Assembly: GCA_016705575.1 (NCBI GenBank)
Contig: JADIXX010000001.1
Location: forward strand, 1,095,568 to 1,159,567
DNA from: Candidatus Aalborgicola defluviihabitans
GTDB lineage: Bacteria > Pseudomonadota > Gammaproteobacteria > Burkholderiales > Burkholderiaceae_C
Length of the DNA: 64,000 nt
Reading direction: 5' to 3'
The notes below the pieces were generated by a model. It was not told the DNA's origin, searched no databases, and saw only the letters and a program-made list of their open reading frames with translations. Position 1 is the stretch's first letter. Each line of letters begins with the position of its first letter. Of the stretch, positions 54,566 to 63,345 are shown piece after piece. Both the position numbers and the translations under genes were made by a program.

Positions 54566-56290
54566 TTATGCCTTGGCCTTGACATAGCTGCCAGGGGCTG
54601 GCTCCATGGCCTTGTACTTGCCCTTGCCATAGGTCTTGGGCGCGGCAATTTGCTTGCCGGCGTGGCTCTTGAGCCAGGCCGACCAGTCTGGCCACCAGCT
54701 ACCCGGGTATTCGGTAGCGCCTTCCAACCAAGTGGCTTGGGATTTCGGAAACTTCCCATCGGCGCGAATCCAGTGGCTGCGCTTGCCCTTGGCGGGCGGG
54801 TTGATCACACCGGCAATATGGCCGGATGCGCCCATCACAAAACGCTTCTTGCCTGGAAATACCTGGGTGGATGCATAGGCACCACCAATGGGCACGATAT
54901 GGTCTTCGCGTGAGCCGTAAATGTAGACCGGCATATCAACCAGGTTCAGGTTCAACTTTTCGCCACAGACCGTGGCCTTGCCCGGTTTGACCAGGTTGTT
55001 TTCAAGGTAGGTGTTGCGCAGATACCAGGCGTACCAAGGGCCGGGCAGATTGGTGCAGTCAGAGTTCCAGTACAGCAGGTCAAACGGCGGCGGCGTCTCG
55101 CCCTTGAGGTAGTTGCCCACCACATAATTCCACACCAGGTCATTGGGGCGCAAGAAGCTGAAGGTTGAGGCCAGATCCTTGCCCTTCATCAGGCCGCCCT
55201 TGCCCATTTCCTTCTCGCGGTATTTGACGAAGGCTTCGTCAATGAACACGTCCAGAATGCCAGTATCGGTAAAGTCCAGCAGGCTGGTGAGGAAGGTGGC
55301 GCTGGCCACGGGCTTTTCGCCCTGCGCCGCCAGCACGGCCAACGCTGTACCCAGCATGGTGCCGCCCACGCAAAAGCCCAGAGCGTTAATGGTGGGCGCG
55401 CCCGTAATTTCCTGCGTCACCGCGATGGCCTTGATCACGGCCTGTTCGATGTAATCGTCCCAGGTGGCCTTGGCCAACGAGGCGTCCGGATTGCGCCAGC
55501 TCACCACAAAGGTGCGGTGACCTTGCTCCACGGCGTAGCGCACCAAGGAGTTTTCTGGCTGCAAATCCAGGATATAGAACTTGTTGATGCACGGAGGCAC
55601 CATCAAAAAAGGCCTCTCATACACCTTGGTGGTGAGCGGCTTGTATTCGATGAGCTGGAAGTAAGCGTTCTCGAACACCACAGCGCCTTCGGTGGTGGCC
55701 ACGTTCTTGCCCACTTCAAACACGCTCTCATCGGTCATGGAGACATGACCCTGGCGCATGTCGTGCAGCAGGTTTTGCATGCCCTTGGCAAGGCTTTCAC
55801 CCTTGGTATCCAGGGCTTTCTTCTGGGCTTCAGCATTGAAGGCCAGGAAATTGCTGGGGGCCGCAGCGGCCATCCACTGCTCTACAGCAAAGCGGATACG
55901 GGTGCGCGTCTTTTCGTCAGACTCAACCGCGTCGGCCAAGGCCATCATGGCGCGGGCATTGAGCGTGTACACCGCAGCGGCATACGCCGCCACCGGGTTG
56001 CAACCCCAGGCTTCATCGGCAAAACGCTTGTCTCCCTTGGGCACGACTGCGGTCATACTCTGGCTGAACAGGCCCATGGCATCTTGCAGGTACTGCTGCT
56101 GCAGGGCTTGCAACTTTGTGGGAGAAAAACGGATTTCGGGTTGTTTGGCACCCGCGCCGGGCATCCCTGCCCCCAGCGCGCCCATGTCCATGTTTTGCAA
56201 AGACTGCACCACTTTGGCCCAGTTTTCGGTCATCGACTGCTGAAACTGTTGGGCTGCCTGAGTCCAAATTTCGGGAACGTTTTGCGTCAC
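54566..56290 (-). CDS. phaC: Class I poly(3-hydroxybutyrate) polymerase
   Basis: 574 residues, polymerises (R)-3-hydroxybutyryl-CoA on the granule surface. Lipase-like box GFCVGG with the catalytic cysteine, aspartate in YGSREDHIVP and histidine in GASGHIAGVIN. GTG at 56290 chosen, since MTQNVPEIW matches the usual N-terminus and GAGG precedes it; further upstream ATG codons are in the intergenic region. Confidence 0.96.
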   Translation of the reverse strand: MTQNVPEIWTQAAQQFQQSMTENWAKVVQSLQNMDMGALGAGMPGAGAKQPEIRFSPTKLQALQQQYLQDAMGLFSQSMTAVVPKGDKRFADEAWGCNPVAAYAAAVYTLNARAMMALADAVESDEKTRTRIRFAVEQWMAAAAPSNFLAFNAEAQKKALDTKGESLAKGMQNLLHDMRQGHVSMTDESVFEVGKNVATTEGAVVFENAYFQLIEYKPLTTKVYERPFLMVPPCINKFYILDLQPENSLVRYAVEQGHRTFVVSWRNPDASLAKATWDDYIEQAVIKAIAVTQEITGAPTINALGFCVGGTMLGTALAVLAAQGEKPVASATFLTSLLDFTDTGILDVFIDEAFVKYREKEMGKGGLMKGKDLASTFSFLRPNDLVWNYVVGNYLKGETPPPFDLLYWNSDCTNLPGPWYAWYLRNTYLENNLVKPGKATVCGEKLNLNLVDMPVYIYGSREDHIVPIGGAYASTQVFPGKKRFVMGASGHIAGVINPPAKGKRSHWIRADGKFPKSQATWLEGATEYPGSWWPDWSAWLKSHAGKQIAAPKTYGKGKYKAMEPAPGSYVKAKA

Positions 56291-56377
56291 ACTCTCACCT
56301 CTATTTCGTTTTGCTGCCCGTAGTATGTCAGCATACGCCCTACGATTCCCTGACATGCCCAAAATCACCCACTAAAC

Positions 56378-56620
56378 ATGTACATCATTCCCATTGCCTG
56401 GCTGTATGTGGCTGTGATGATGAGCGTGGCGGAGGCCACCGCACCCAATGGCACCATCCTGGGCGCCATCGTCACCTTTGTGCTGTACGGCCTGTTGCCC
56501 ATATCGCTGATCCTGTACTTCATGGGCGCACCGGGGCGCAAACGCGCCATTCGCGCCCGCGAAGCAGCCGAACTGGCGGCCACTAATGCCGCCGTCCCGC
56601 CGGTGAATAAAGAACCGTAG
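56378..56620 (+). CDS. Small membrane protein
   Basis: 80 residues, two helices (about 3-22 and 28-48) and a charged tail with GRKRAIRAREAAE. Divergent from phaC. I recognise it as a conserved hypothetical of relatives, function unknown. Confidence 0.65.
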   Translation: MYIIPIAWLYVAVMMSVAEATAPNGTILGAIVTFVLYGLLPISLILYFMGAPGRKRAIRAREAAELAATNAAVPPVNKEP

Positions 56621-56846
56621 CGCATTGCCAGCCGTGCACCACGCGGCACTGGCATCGTTGCCAAACACCTGCGTTGCCATTGGCTTGATCACCCGGCACA
56701 ATCCATTGCCCGAAGACCACCCGGCGATTCTTGAACTCGGCGATATCCGCGTCCATCGTACCTTCCCGCCGCAATGGCGCACCTAGCTCTCGTGGGGCCA
56801 AAGATTGCCCCGTACACTGCACGCCCTACGTCCAACAGGCAGGTCT

Positions 56847-57419
56847 ATGAAGTTGAAAATGGCGGAAAACTCGCTCTTTGCGGTATTGCTGCGCTCACCC
56901 TGGTGGTACAGCGTAATGATCGTGCTGGGAATGGCCATTGCCGCGCGTGCGCTGTTGCCAGAGCCATACGTGGTCGTGGGCATCGTGGGCACCGCTCCTT
57001 TTTGGGTCATTGCTGCCATGAGTGCATGGCGGCAGTGGAAGCTGCCCAACCCTGCGCGCGTGTCTGACGCGCTTGCCTGCGCGGGCAACATGTCGTGGGT
57101 GGATTTTTCAAAAACGCTGGAGAAAGCGTTTGTTGCACAAGGCTATACAGTGACACGCCTCAGCGGTCCTGCAGCAGACTTGCAGTTGGACAAAGACGGC
57201 GCAGTAACACTGGTGAGTTGCAAGCGTTGGAAGGCCTCCAACCACGGTGTGGAGGCACTGCGCGCGCTGCAACAGGCACAGCAAGCCCAGGGTGTCCAGC
57301 AAGCTCGCTACATCAGCCTGGCCAGCGTCACCGACAACGCCCGGCGCTTTGCGCAAGACAACGGCATTGTGCTGATAGCGGCGGCCGAGCTTGGCCCACT
57401 GCTGGTGCAGGTGCTGTGA
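56847..57419 (+). CDS. Membrane-anchored Mrr-like restriction-endonuclease-domain protein
   Basis: 190 residues. Two N-terminal helices (about 18-58), then an Mrr_cat-type domain: MSWVDFSKTLEKAFVAQGYTVTRL, ADLQLDKDGAVTLVSCKRWKA (D...C-x-K in place of the usual D...Q-x-K) and GVEALRAL. Such proteins cut DNA or are redox/DNA-stress proteins of unknown substrate. Its TGA overlaps the next ATG (TGATG form). Confidence 0.75.
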   Translation: MKLKMAENSLFAVLLRSPWWYSVMIVLGMAIAARALLPEPYVVVGIVGTAPFWVIAAMSAWRQWKLPNPARVSDALACAGNMSWVDFSKTLEKAFVAQGYTVTRLSGPAADLQLDKDGAVTLVSCKRWKASNHGVEALRALQQAQQAQGVQQARYISLASVTDNARRFAQDNGIVLIAAAELGPLLVQVL

Positions 57420-58462
57420 TGTCGGATCACCCTATTCGGGCAGAAACCATCAGGCTAACGGTACTGGGCCTGCTGGTAGTAGCGCTGGGCAGTGCGGTCG
57501 CACTGGTGTTGGCGCCGTTTGTGGTTCCTATGCTGTGGGCTGGCATTTTGGCGTTCTCAACCTGGCCGCTCTATGCGCGACTGCTAACACTGACCGGTGG
57601 GCGCGCCTGGATCAGCGCACTGTGCATGACCGTGTTAATTTCCGCCATCGTGGTCTTGCCAACCCTCTGGTTGCTGCATCTCCTGCGCTCCGATGTCAGC
57701 GAGCTGGCGCAATACATGGCGCTAGAACTGGAGGCCGGTCGCCTGCACCCACCGGCGCTTGTGGCGTCTTTGCCCATCGTAGGGCCGGAACTAATGGCAT
57801 GGCTCAACGCCATGGTGGCCCAGCCATTGCGTTGGCAAACCGAACTCAAGGCATTGGCGGGCAAGCTGGACACTGAACTCTGGACGCTCGTAGGCGGAGT
57901 TGGCAAAAACATCGTGAAGCTTGGGCTTTCGCTGTTCACGCTGTTCTTTGCATACCTGCATGGTCTCAACCTGCTGGAGCAAGCGCGCACAGTCCTTAGG
58001 GGTTTGCTGCGCGAGCGCACCGATGGCTATGTCAATGCAGTGGGCAACACCACGCGCGCCGTGGTGTATGGCATCGTACTGACCGCGTTGGTGCAAGCCT
58101 TGGTGGCAGGCCTGGGTTACTGGGTAGCCGGTCTGCCCGCCCCCGCTACCTTGACTGCGGTAACCGGGTTGGTAGCGCTGATCCCATTTGGCACACCCAT
58201 GGTCTGGGGTGCGGCCGCACTGTGGCTGCTGTTCACGGGCCAAACCACGGCCGGCATCGGGCTGCTGCTATGGGGCGTGCTGGTGGTGTCCTGGATAGAC
58301 AACATCGTGCGGCCCGTCATGCTGTCACGCGGCAGTGACATCCCCTTTATCTTGGCCCTGTTTGGCGTGCTGGGCGGACTGGCTGCGTTCGGGCTGGTCG
58401 GGTTATTTTTAGGGCCCGTTATTTTGGCCGTGGCATTGGCCGTGTGGCGCGAATGGCAGTGA
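57419..58462 (+). CDS. AI-2E-family transporter
   Basis: 347 residues with about eight membrane helices of the AI-2E (UPF0118/PerM) family: PFVVPMLWAGILAFSTWPLY near the N-terminus, GLVALIPFGTPMVWG and SWIDNIVRPVMLSRGSDIP near the C-terminus. Proposed roles include export of small molecules or sodium/proton exchange; substrate not deducible. Translationally coupled to the Mrr-like gene. Confidence 0.9.
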   Translation: MSDHPIRAETIRLTVLGLLVVALGSAVALVLAPFVVPMLWAGILAFSTWPLYARLLTLTGGRAWISALCMTVLISAIVVLPTLWLLHLLRSDVSELAQYMALELEAGRLHPPALVASLPIVGPELMAWLNAMVAQPLRWQTELKALAGKLDTELWTLVGGVGKNIVKLGLSLFTLFFAYLHGLNLLEQARTVLRGLLRERTDGYVNAVGNTTRAVVYGIVLTALVQALVAGLGYWVAGLPAPATLTAVTGLVALIPFGTPMVWGAAALWLLFTGQTTAGIGLLLWGVLVVSWIDNIVRPVMLSRGSDIPFILALFGVLGGLAAFGLVGLFLGPVILAVALAVWREWQ

Positions 58463-58487
58463 GCGAGCCGCTGCTCCCAAACCGCTC

Positions 58488-58961
58488 TTAGTGCACCAAA
58501 CGCAAGGCGGCAATCGCCAGCCAACCCAACACAAAATTAGCGATGACCAAGCGGTGGATTTGCGCAGCGGCTTGAGCAGCTACCGGCCATTGCTCGGCGG
58601 CCAGCGCCCGCTTGAACTTGGCAAAGCCTGCAAAATAGATATGGCCAAAGATCAGGATCATCGCCACGCCCAAGCCTGCCATCAGAGTCCAACCCAGTGG
58701 CATAGAAGACCCTGGGCCACCTGCCGCTTGCGCAGCCTTGACCCCGCTCGCAAACATTTGTCCACCCGTCATCAGCAAGACCGCAATGGCTGCCAACACC
58801 AGCCCGAAGAACCGGCGCCACACCGCACCCATCAAACGTGCGCGTACTTGTGGCTCCAGAACCTGCAATGCTGCCGGACGCAGGGAGAAAAGCATAAAAG
58901 TCATACCACCCATCCAAATGATTGCGGCGACCAGATGAAGGAGTTTGATGCTGTCGTACAT
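58488..58961 (-). CDS. CopD-like four-helix membrane protein
   Basis: 157 residues with four membrane helices. The start HLVAAIIWMGGMTFMLFSLRP and the central FGHIYFAGFAKFKRAL resemble CopD/DUF2269-like proteins, which may bind haem or copper. Convergent with the AI-2E gene, 25 bases apart. Function not established. Confidence 0.7.
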   Translation of the reverse strand: MYDSIKLLHLVAAIIWMGGMTFMLFSLRPAALQVLEPQVRARLMGAVWRRFFGLVLAAIAVLLMTGGQMFASGVKAAQAAGGPGSSMPLGWTLMAGLGVAMILIFGHIYFAGFAKFKRALAAEQWPVAAQAAAQIHRLVIANFVLGWLAIAALRLVH

Positions 58962-59323
58962 GGGGAAATGCTTTCTGCTCAGGCGGTAAATAGAAACGTG
59001 ATTGTGGCAGCTGCCAATTGAGGCTGCTGCCCTCGTTCGTATACACGGAACACTGCACTCAGCCTATTGGGTTTTAAGCCCATTTTGCTATCAAGTGCAT
59101 AGTATGGATTCCAATGTGCACGAGGGCTACAGCCAGATTATTCAGGAATTTTCAGCGCCGTCGTCCCATAGCGGTGGCCGGCGTACCGGGGCGATGATGC
59201 GTATCTGGCCGCTACGGTGCGGGCAGATCAGCGCGGGGGGTAGCCGGTTCTGCGCGCTCAGCAGGCGCAAGCTGGGCACCTGCACCTCCAGAGGGGCGTT
59301 AGAGGTTTGAAAGAGAGTTCATT
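58962..59323. other. Intergenic stretch with repeat copy E and a possible gene remnant
   Basis: Besides the 43-nt repeat (59087-59134), the minus strand at about 59139-59300 has a short open frame (APLEVQVPSLRLLSAQNRL, IIAPVRRPPLWDDG) ending in TGA. It reads like the end of a protein without its beginning. I do not recognise the family. Confidence 0.35.
59087..59134 (+). repeat. 43-nt dispersed repeat, copy E
   Basis: From GCTATCAAGTGCATAG to CGAGGGCTA, 43-nt core, followed by CAGCC. Intergenic. Confidence 0.75.
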
Positions 59324-59812
59324 GTGAAAAGACTGTTACTGTCATTGCTGCTAACCAGCGCCGCATTCGCCGCCAGCGCCGAAACCATTGGCGATGTCAG
59401 CACCACCTTCAAGCTGCTCAGCCCCAACGACAAAGTGGTGGTGGATGTGTTTGACGACCCGGATGTGGGTGGTGTGGCGTGTTATCTGTCGCACGCCAAA
59501 ACTGGGGGTTACTCTGGTGCGCTGGGTTTAGCAGAAGACACCTCTGACGCCGCAGTGGCCTGCCGCCAGGTCGGTCCCATCACTTTCAAAGACAAGATCG
59601 ACAAGCAAGACGAAGTGTTCAACGCCCGCTCATCCTTCTTGTTCAAACACGTGCGGGTGGTGCGCATGGTGGATGTCAAGCGCAACACACTGGTCTATCT
59701 GGTGTACTCCGACAAGATCATTGAGGGCAGCCCCAAAAACAGCGTGACGGCGGTGCCGGTTCCGACCAACCAGGCGGTACCACCATGTTCAAGCACTGCG
59801 ATTTTATGTTAG
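59324..59812 (+). CDS. CreA-family exported protein
   Basis: 162 residues. Signal peptide (LLLSLLLTSAAFAASA), then the CreA signature: ETIGDVSTTFKLLSPNDK, VFDDPDVGGVACYLSHAKTG and SSFLFKHVRVVRMVD. Widespread in proteobacteria, function unknown. GTG start at 59324 with AAGAGAG before it. Confidence 0.88.
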   Translation: MKRLLLSLLLTSAAFAASAETIGDVSTTFKLLSPNDKVVVDVFDDPDVGGVACYLSHAKTGGYSGALGLAEDTSDAAVACRQVGPITFKDKIDKQDEVFNARSSFLFKHVRVVRMVDVKRNTLVYLVYSDKIIEGSPKNSVTAVPVPTNQAVPPCSSTAILC

Positions 59813-59849
59813 AAATATCTATTCAAAAATAGACGCAAGTCGTTGGAAT

Positions 59850-59863
59850 ACAATATATATTGT
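59850..59863. promoter_or_regulatory. AT-rich palindrome before the HipA/YjjJ gene
   Basis: Perfect palindrome ACAATATATATTGT, 28 bases before the ATG, in a strongly AT-rich leader otherwise unlike the window. A second inverted repeat, TCTATT...AATAGA, lies at about 59818-59833. Both are plausible operator sites for the helix-turn-helix of the downstream protein. Confidence 0.5.
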
Positions 59864-59891
59864 AAATTTATATCTATTCTATAATTCATTC

Positions 59892-61241
59892 ATGCCCGCC
59901 TTGCCCGATCTCACCCAACAAGCTTTGCAAACCCTGCAACGGCAAGGGAGCGTGCTGACCAGTGCTGAGCTGCAGGCCCAACTGGGGGTGAGTCAGCCCA
60001 CGGTGTCCCGGGCGCTGGCACCGCTCATCCAGTCTGGGCAGGTGCAAAAAGTGGGGGCCGCGCGTTCGCAGCGCTACGTGCTGCCTCGCACCGTGCGCGA
60101 TGTGGGGCGCAGTGTGTCGGTGTTGCGCATTGACCTACACGGCCAGCCCAGCCCCTTTGCCCGCATGGTGCCGCTGGCCGGTGGCGCGGTGTGGATCGAC
60201 GAGGAAGACGGCCTGAGCAAACGCTTTGACGGCCTGCCCTGGTTTCTGGACGACATGCGGCCCCAGGGGTTTATGGGCCGCACCTTTGCCACCAGCCACC
60301 CCGAGCTACAGCTGGGCAACGACCCCCGCTACTGGAGCGACGACGACGTGCTGCGCGCGCTGGCCCTGTGCGGCGACGATCTGCCCGGCAACCTGGTGGT
60401 GGGCGAGGCCGCGTTTGCGCGCTTTTACAGCCTGCCCCCCGCGCCAGCCGCGGTGGCCACGCCAGCCGCCTACCCCGCACTGGCAGACGCTGCCATGCAG
60501 GGCAGCCAAGGCGGATCGTCGGCGGGCGGCGAGCAGCCCAAGTTCTGCACGATTATTGGCAGCGACACTGCGGCGCGGCATGTGCTGGTAAAGTTTTCAC
60601 CGGCCGGCGACTCGCCCACCGACCAGCGCACCCGTGACCTGTTGGTGTGCGAGCACCTTGCCCTGCAAACGCTGGCCGACGCTGGCATTGCAGCAGCCGC
60701 CAGCCGCATCAGCATCAGCGCGGGCCGCGTGTTTTTAGAGGTCGAACGCTTTGACCGCACCCCCATCAACGCGGCCAACCCGCTGGGCCTGGGGCGCATC
60801 GGCATGGTGTCGCTCATGGTGTACGACGCCGAATACGTGGGCGCCATGGACAACTGGGCCGCCACCGCCAACCGCATGCAAGACCGCCAATTGCTGCGCC
60901 CCCAAGACGCGCGCACCCTGCGCCTGCTGGAGGCCTTTGGCGAGCTGATTGCCAACACCGACCGGCACTACGGCAACATCTCGCTGCTGCTGGACGGTGA
61001 CGACTGGGCCCTGGCCCCCGCATACGACATGCTGCCCATGCTCTACGCCCCCGTGGGCGGTGAGCTGGTGGCACGCAGTTTTGCCGATCGCCACGTGCAG
61101 CCCACGGCAGCCACGCTACCCGAGTGGCCGCAGGCGCTGGTGCTGGCCGGGCGCTTTTGGGCTGCGGCCAGTGCAGACCCTCGTATCTCTAGTGGGTTTA
61201 GGCAAATTGCGGCGGACAATTTGAGGAAAATCGGGCTCTAG
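59892..61241 (+). CDS. HipA-family kinase with N-terminal helix-turn-helix (YjjJ type)
   Basis: 449 residues. N-terminal winged helix (about 1-60, SVLTSAELQAQLGVSQPTVSR) fused to a HipA-like Ser/Thr kinase: SSAGGEQPKF (ATP loop), VLVKFSPAG, catalytic NTDRHYGNISLLL and YDMLPMLYAP. This is the YjjJ arrangement, in which toxin and DNA-binding part are one protein and no separate HipB is needed. The TAG stop is supplied by the dispersed repeat copy F. No antitoxin gene is adjacent. Confidence 0.88.
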   Translation: MPALPDLTQQALQTLQRQGSVLTSAELQAQLGVSQPTVSRALAPLIQSGQVQKVGAARSQRYVLPRTVRDVGRSVSVLRIDLHGQPSPFARMVPLAGGAVWIDEEDGLSKRFDGLPWFLDDMRPQGFMGRTFATSHPELQLGNDPRYWSDDDVLRALALCGDDLPGNLVVGEAAFARFYSLPPAPAAVATPAAYPALADAAMQGSQGGSSAGGEQPKFCTIIGSDTAARHVLVKFSPAGDSPTDQRTRDLLVCEHLALQTLADAGIAAAASRISISAGRVFLEVERFDRTPINAANPLGLGRIGMVSLMVYDAEYVGAMDNWAATANRMQDRQLLRPQDARTLRLLEAFGELIANTDRHYGNISLLLDGDDWALAPAYDMLPMLYAPVGGELVARSFADRHVQPTAATLPEWPQALVLAGRFWAAASADPRISSGFRQIAADNLRKIGL

Positions 61242-61281
61242 CCCTCGTGGAATGATCCTGTGCTGTTATAAAAAACATAGC
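61234..61281 (-). repeat. 43-nt dispersed repeat, copy F
   Basis: Minus-strand core from GCTATG to CGAGGGCTA, 43 nt, followed by GAGCC. Its end provides the stop codon of the HipA-like gene (CTC TAG), and its other end lies 5 bases before the next start codon. Confidence 0.78.
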
Positions 61282-61286
61282 AAACC

Positions 61287-61853
61287 ATGAACAAAGCAGC
61301 GCACCAAACATTTGAAACTGCCGAGCAGCTCCAAGCGTGGCTGCGCGAGCACCACGCCAGCGAGACTGAGCTGTGGGTGCGCATCTACAAAAAGGCCACC
61401 GGCCAGCCCAGCGTCACCTGGGACGATTGCGTGGTGGCCGCTATTTGTTGGGGCTGGATCGACGCAGTGCGCAACGCCTTGGACGACACCTCGTTTCTGC
61501 AACGCCTGACCCCGCGCCGCGCGCGCTCTGGCTGGTCGCAGAAGAACGTGCAGCATGCCGAGCGGCTGATCGCGCAAGGGCACATGCAAGCCGCTGGCTT
61601 GGCGCAGGTAGAGGCCGCGCGCAGCGACGGGCGCTGGGCCACCGCCTACGCCGGCAGCGCCACTATGGTGATTCCCGAAGACTTTTTGGCAGCACTGCAA
61701 CAAGACCCGGCTGCCCATGCTTTTTACGCCACCCTGAAGCGGCAAGGCCAGTTCGCAATCTACTACCGGCTGCACAGCGCCAAGCGCCCGGAAACCCGGC
61801 AAAAGCGCATGGCGGAGTTTCTGGCGATGTTGGCGCGCGGCGAAAGCCCGTGA
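61287..61853 (+). CDS. YdeI/OmpD-associated-family protein
   Basis: 188 residues. The family start TAEQLQAWLREHHASETELWVRIYKK, then DDCVVAAICWGWIDA, FLQRLTPRRARSGWSQKN and a C-terminal Lys/Arg-rich helical region. Linked to stress or polymyxin tolerance in some bacteria; biochemical role unknown. No ribosome site is visible because the repeat copy F fills the leader. Confidence 0.88.
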   Translation: MNKAAHQTFETAEQLQAWLREHHASETELWVRIYKKATGQPSVTWDDCVVAAICWGWIDAVRNALDDTSFLQRLTPRRARSGWSQKNVQHAERLIAQGHMQAAGLAQVEAARSDGRWATAYAGSATMVIPEDFLAALQQDPAAHAFYATLKRQGQFAIYYRLHSAKRPETRQKRMAEFLAMLARGESP

Positions 61854-61900
61854 TAGCCGCCAGCGCCTTGAATGTGCTTGAGCGTGGGTAATTGCTGTAA

Positions 61901-61918
61901 GTAGCACGTTTGTGCTAC
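61901..61918. promoter_or_regulatory. Operator palindrome of the toxin-antitoxin pair
   Basis: Inverted repeat GTAGCAC-GTTT-GTGCTAC, 27 bases before the antitoxin ATG. Ribbon-helix-helix antitoxins bind such sites to repress their own operon. Confidence 0.6.
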
Positions 61919-61944
61919 ATTGAGGCCGCGTAACAGGAGCCGCC

Positions 61945-62241
61945 ATGTCAACCACCACCATCCGCATCGAAGACGAGCTCAAAGCCCGCGTAGCCGCCGC
62001 CGCACAGCAAATGGGCAAATCATCCCACGCCTTTATCGTCGATGCCCTTGCCCAGACGGTGGAGCAAGTGGAATTGGACGCCGCCTTCCACACGCTGGCC
62101 GACGAGCGCTGGGCCAACATTCGGACCACTGGCAAAACTGTGGCGTGGGACGACGCCAAAGCCTACCTGATAGCCCGCGCAAATGTTGGAGGCGATGGCG
62201 AGAAGGTCGTCAAGCCCGCTGCACGCAAGCTCGGTAAATAG
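61945..62241 (+). CDS. Ribbon-helix-helix antitoxin (CopG/ParD-like)
   Basis: 98 residues. N-terminal RHH: TTIRIEDELKARVAAAAQQMGKSSHAFIVDAL. C-terminal part should neutralise the toxin encoded 30 bases downstream. AACAGGAG precedes the ATG. Confidence 0.88.
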   Translation: MSTTTIRIEDELKARVAAAAQQMGKSSHAFIVDALAQTVEQVELDAAFHTLADERWANIRTTGKTVAWDDAKAYLIARANVGGDGEKVVKPAARKLGK

Positions 62242-62271
62242 CGGCCTGCTACAGCTAATCGCCCGCGCTGT

Positions 62272-62565
62272 ATGACCCGCATCGAACTTGCCCCGGAAGT
62301 CTTTGACGACTTTGATCGGTTCTTTGACTACATCGCCACGCATGCGACTGGTACTGCCCCGGAGCGCATCGGGGAGATCGTGGACGCGATCCAAATCCTG
62401 ACCCACAGCCCCCAAATCGGACGCCCCGTGAAAGGCGGCAAACACGAACTGGTGATTGGTCGGGCATCCCGCGGCTACGTGGTGCTGTACCTGTATGTCG
62501 AGGCGATAGACACCGCCTTTGTGCTGGCCATCCGGAGCCAGCGAGAGGTCGGATTCAAGCGGTGA
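62272..62565 (+). CDS. RelE/ParE-family toxin
   Basis: 97 residues, RelE/ParE fold: IELAPEVFDDFDRFFDYIA, ILTHSPQIGRPVKGG, ELVIGRASRGYVVLYLY and AIRSQREVGF. ParE-type toxins inhibit gyrase and RelE-type cleave mRNA; the pairing with an RHH antitoxin favours ParE-like. Downstream of its antitoxin in one operon. Confidence 0.88.
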   Translation: MTRIELAPEVFDDFDRFFDYIATHATGTAPERIGEIVDAIQILTHSPQIGRPVKGGKHELVIGRASRGYVVLYLYVEAIDTAFVLAIRSQREVGFKR

Positions 62566-62584
62566 GAGGTTGAGTGCCAAATTG

Positions 62585-62632
62585 GCCTCTAGCCCTCGTG
62601 GAATATGCGTAAGCAGCTATCAAAACTGCAGC
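62585..62632 (-). repeat. 43-nt dispersed repeat, copy G
   Basis: Minus-strand core from GCTGCAG through ATAGCTGC to CGAGGGCTA, 43 nt, followed by GAGGCC. Intergenic, 19 bases after the toxin stop. Confidence 0.78.
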
Positions 62633-62666
62633 AATTTTCTGTACCTCTCGCCCCGACACGCAGGTC

Positions 62667-63162
62667 CTACTCAGTCTCACCCGATGTCATGCGCCCCGGC
62701 AACTCCGCAAACTTCGCCGCCATCGTGGGGTTGCCGCGTGTGAGCTTCTTGATCGTCAGATCGTCGGCCTTGTCGTTGGCCAGTCGCAAATTGTTGGCTG
62801 ACTTGTGCAGCGCTTCCTTGGTTTTTTCCAGGTCCTTGATCACATCGTCGATGCGCTTGATGGCCTCTTCAAAGCCTTCAGAGGCCAGGCGCCAATTGCG
62901 GCCAAACGCCGTCTTGAATTCGTCGAGCTGGGTTTCGAACTTCGTGATGTCCACGTTCTGCGAGCGCACCAGCGCCAGCTCGGACTTGTACTTCATCGCG
63001 TTCAAAGCGGCATTGCGCAGCAGCGTGATCAGGGGCACAACGAACTGCGGCCACACCGCGTACTCGCACGCACTTTTCAGTGCGGTCTTTGTCCAGCTCT
63101 TTCAGAAAATCTTCGTTCCTCTTTTTAGTTGCTGCCGGTGCGGGCGTCGTTGTCTTTCTCAA
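62667..63162 (-). pseudogene. DUF2130 protein, C-terminal remnant with internal deletion
   Basis: The 5' piece encodes KKRNEDFLKELDKDRTEK and the 3' piece WPQFVVPLITLLRNAALNA, LRLANDKADDLTIKKLTRGNP, both from the C-terminal region of DUF2130 (COG4487) proteins. The about 35 residues between them are missing and the frame changes near 63070-63090. The N-terminal coiled-coil half of the gene is absent. Not functional as it stands. Confidence 0.75.
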
Positions 63163-63345
63163 AATGCGCCCTTCGACTTGCGGCGCATTGTGGTGAGGGC
63201 GGCGTGGATTCCCGGGAAATCAGACTGGCGACTCTGGGCGTGCGTGTTTTTTGTTGCTCAATTTTGGGGGCATACTTGGGCTCAAGCGGTTGGAATTCTT
63301 ATCCGTTCGCTAACTTGTCCGATTAGCACCAAACGAGAAAAATCC

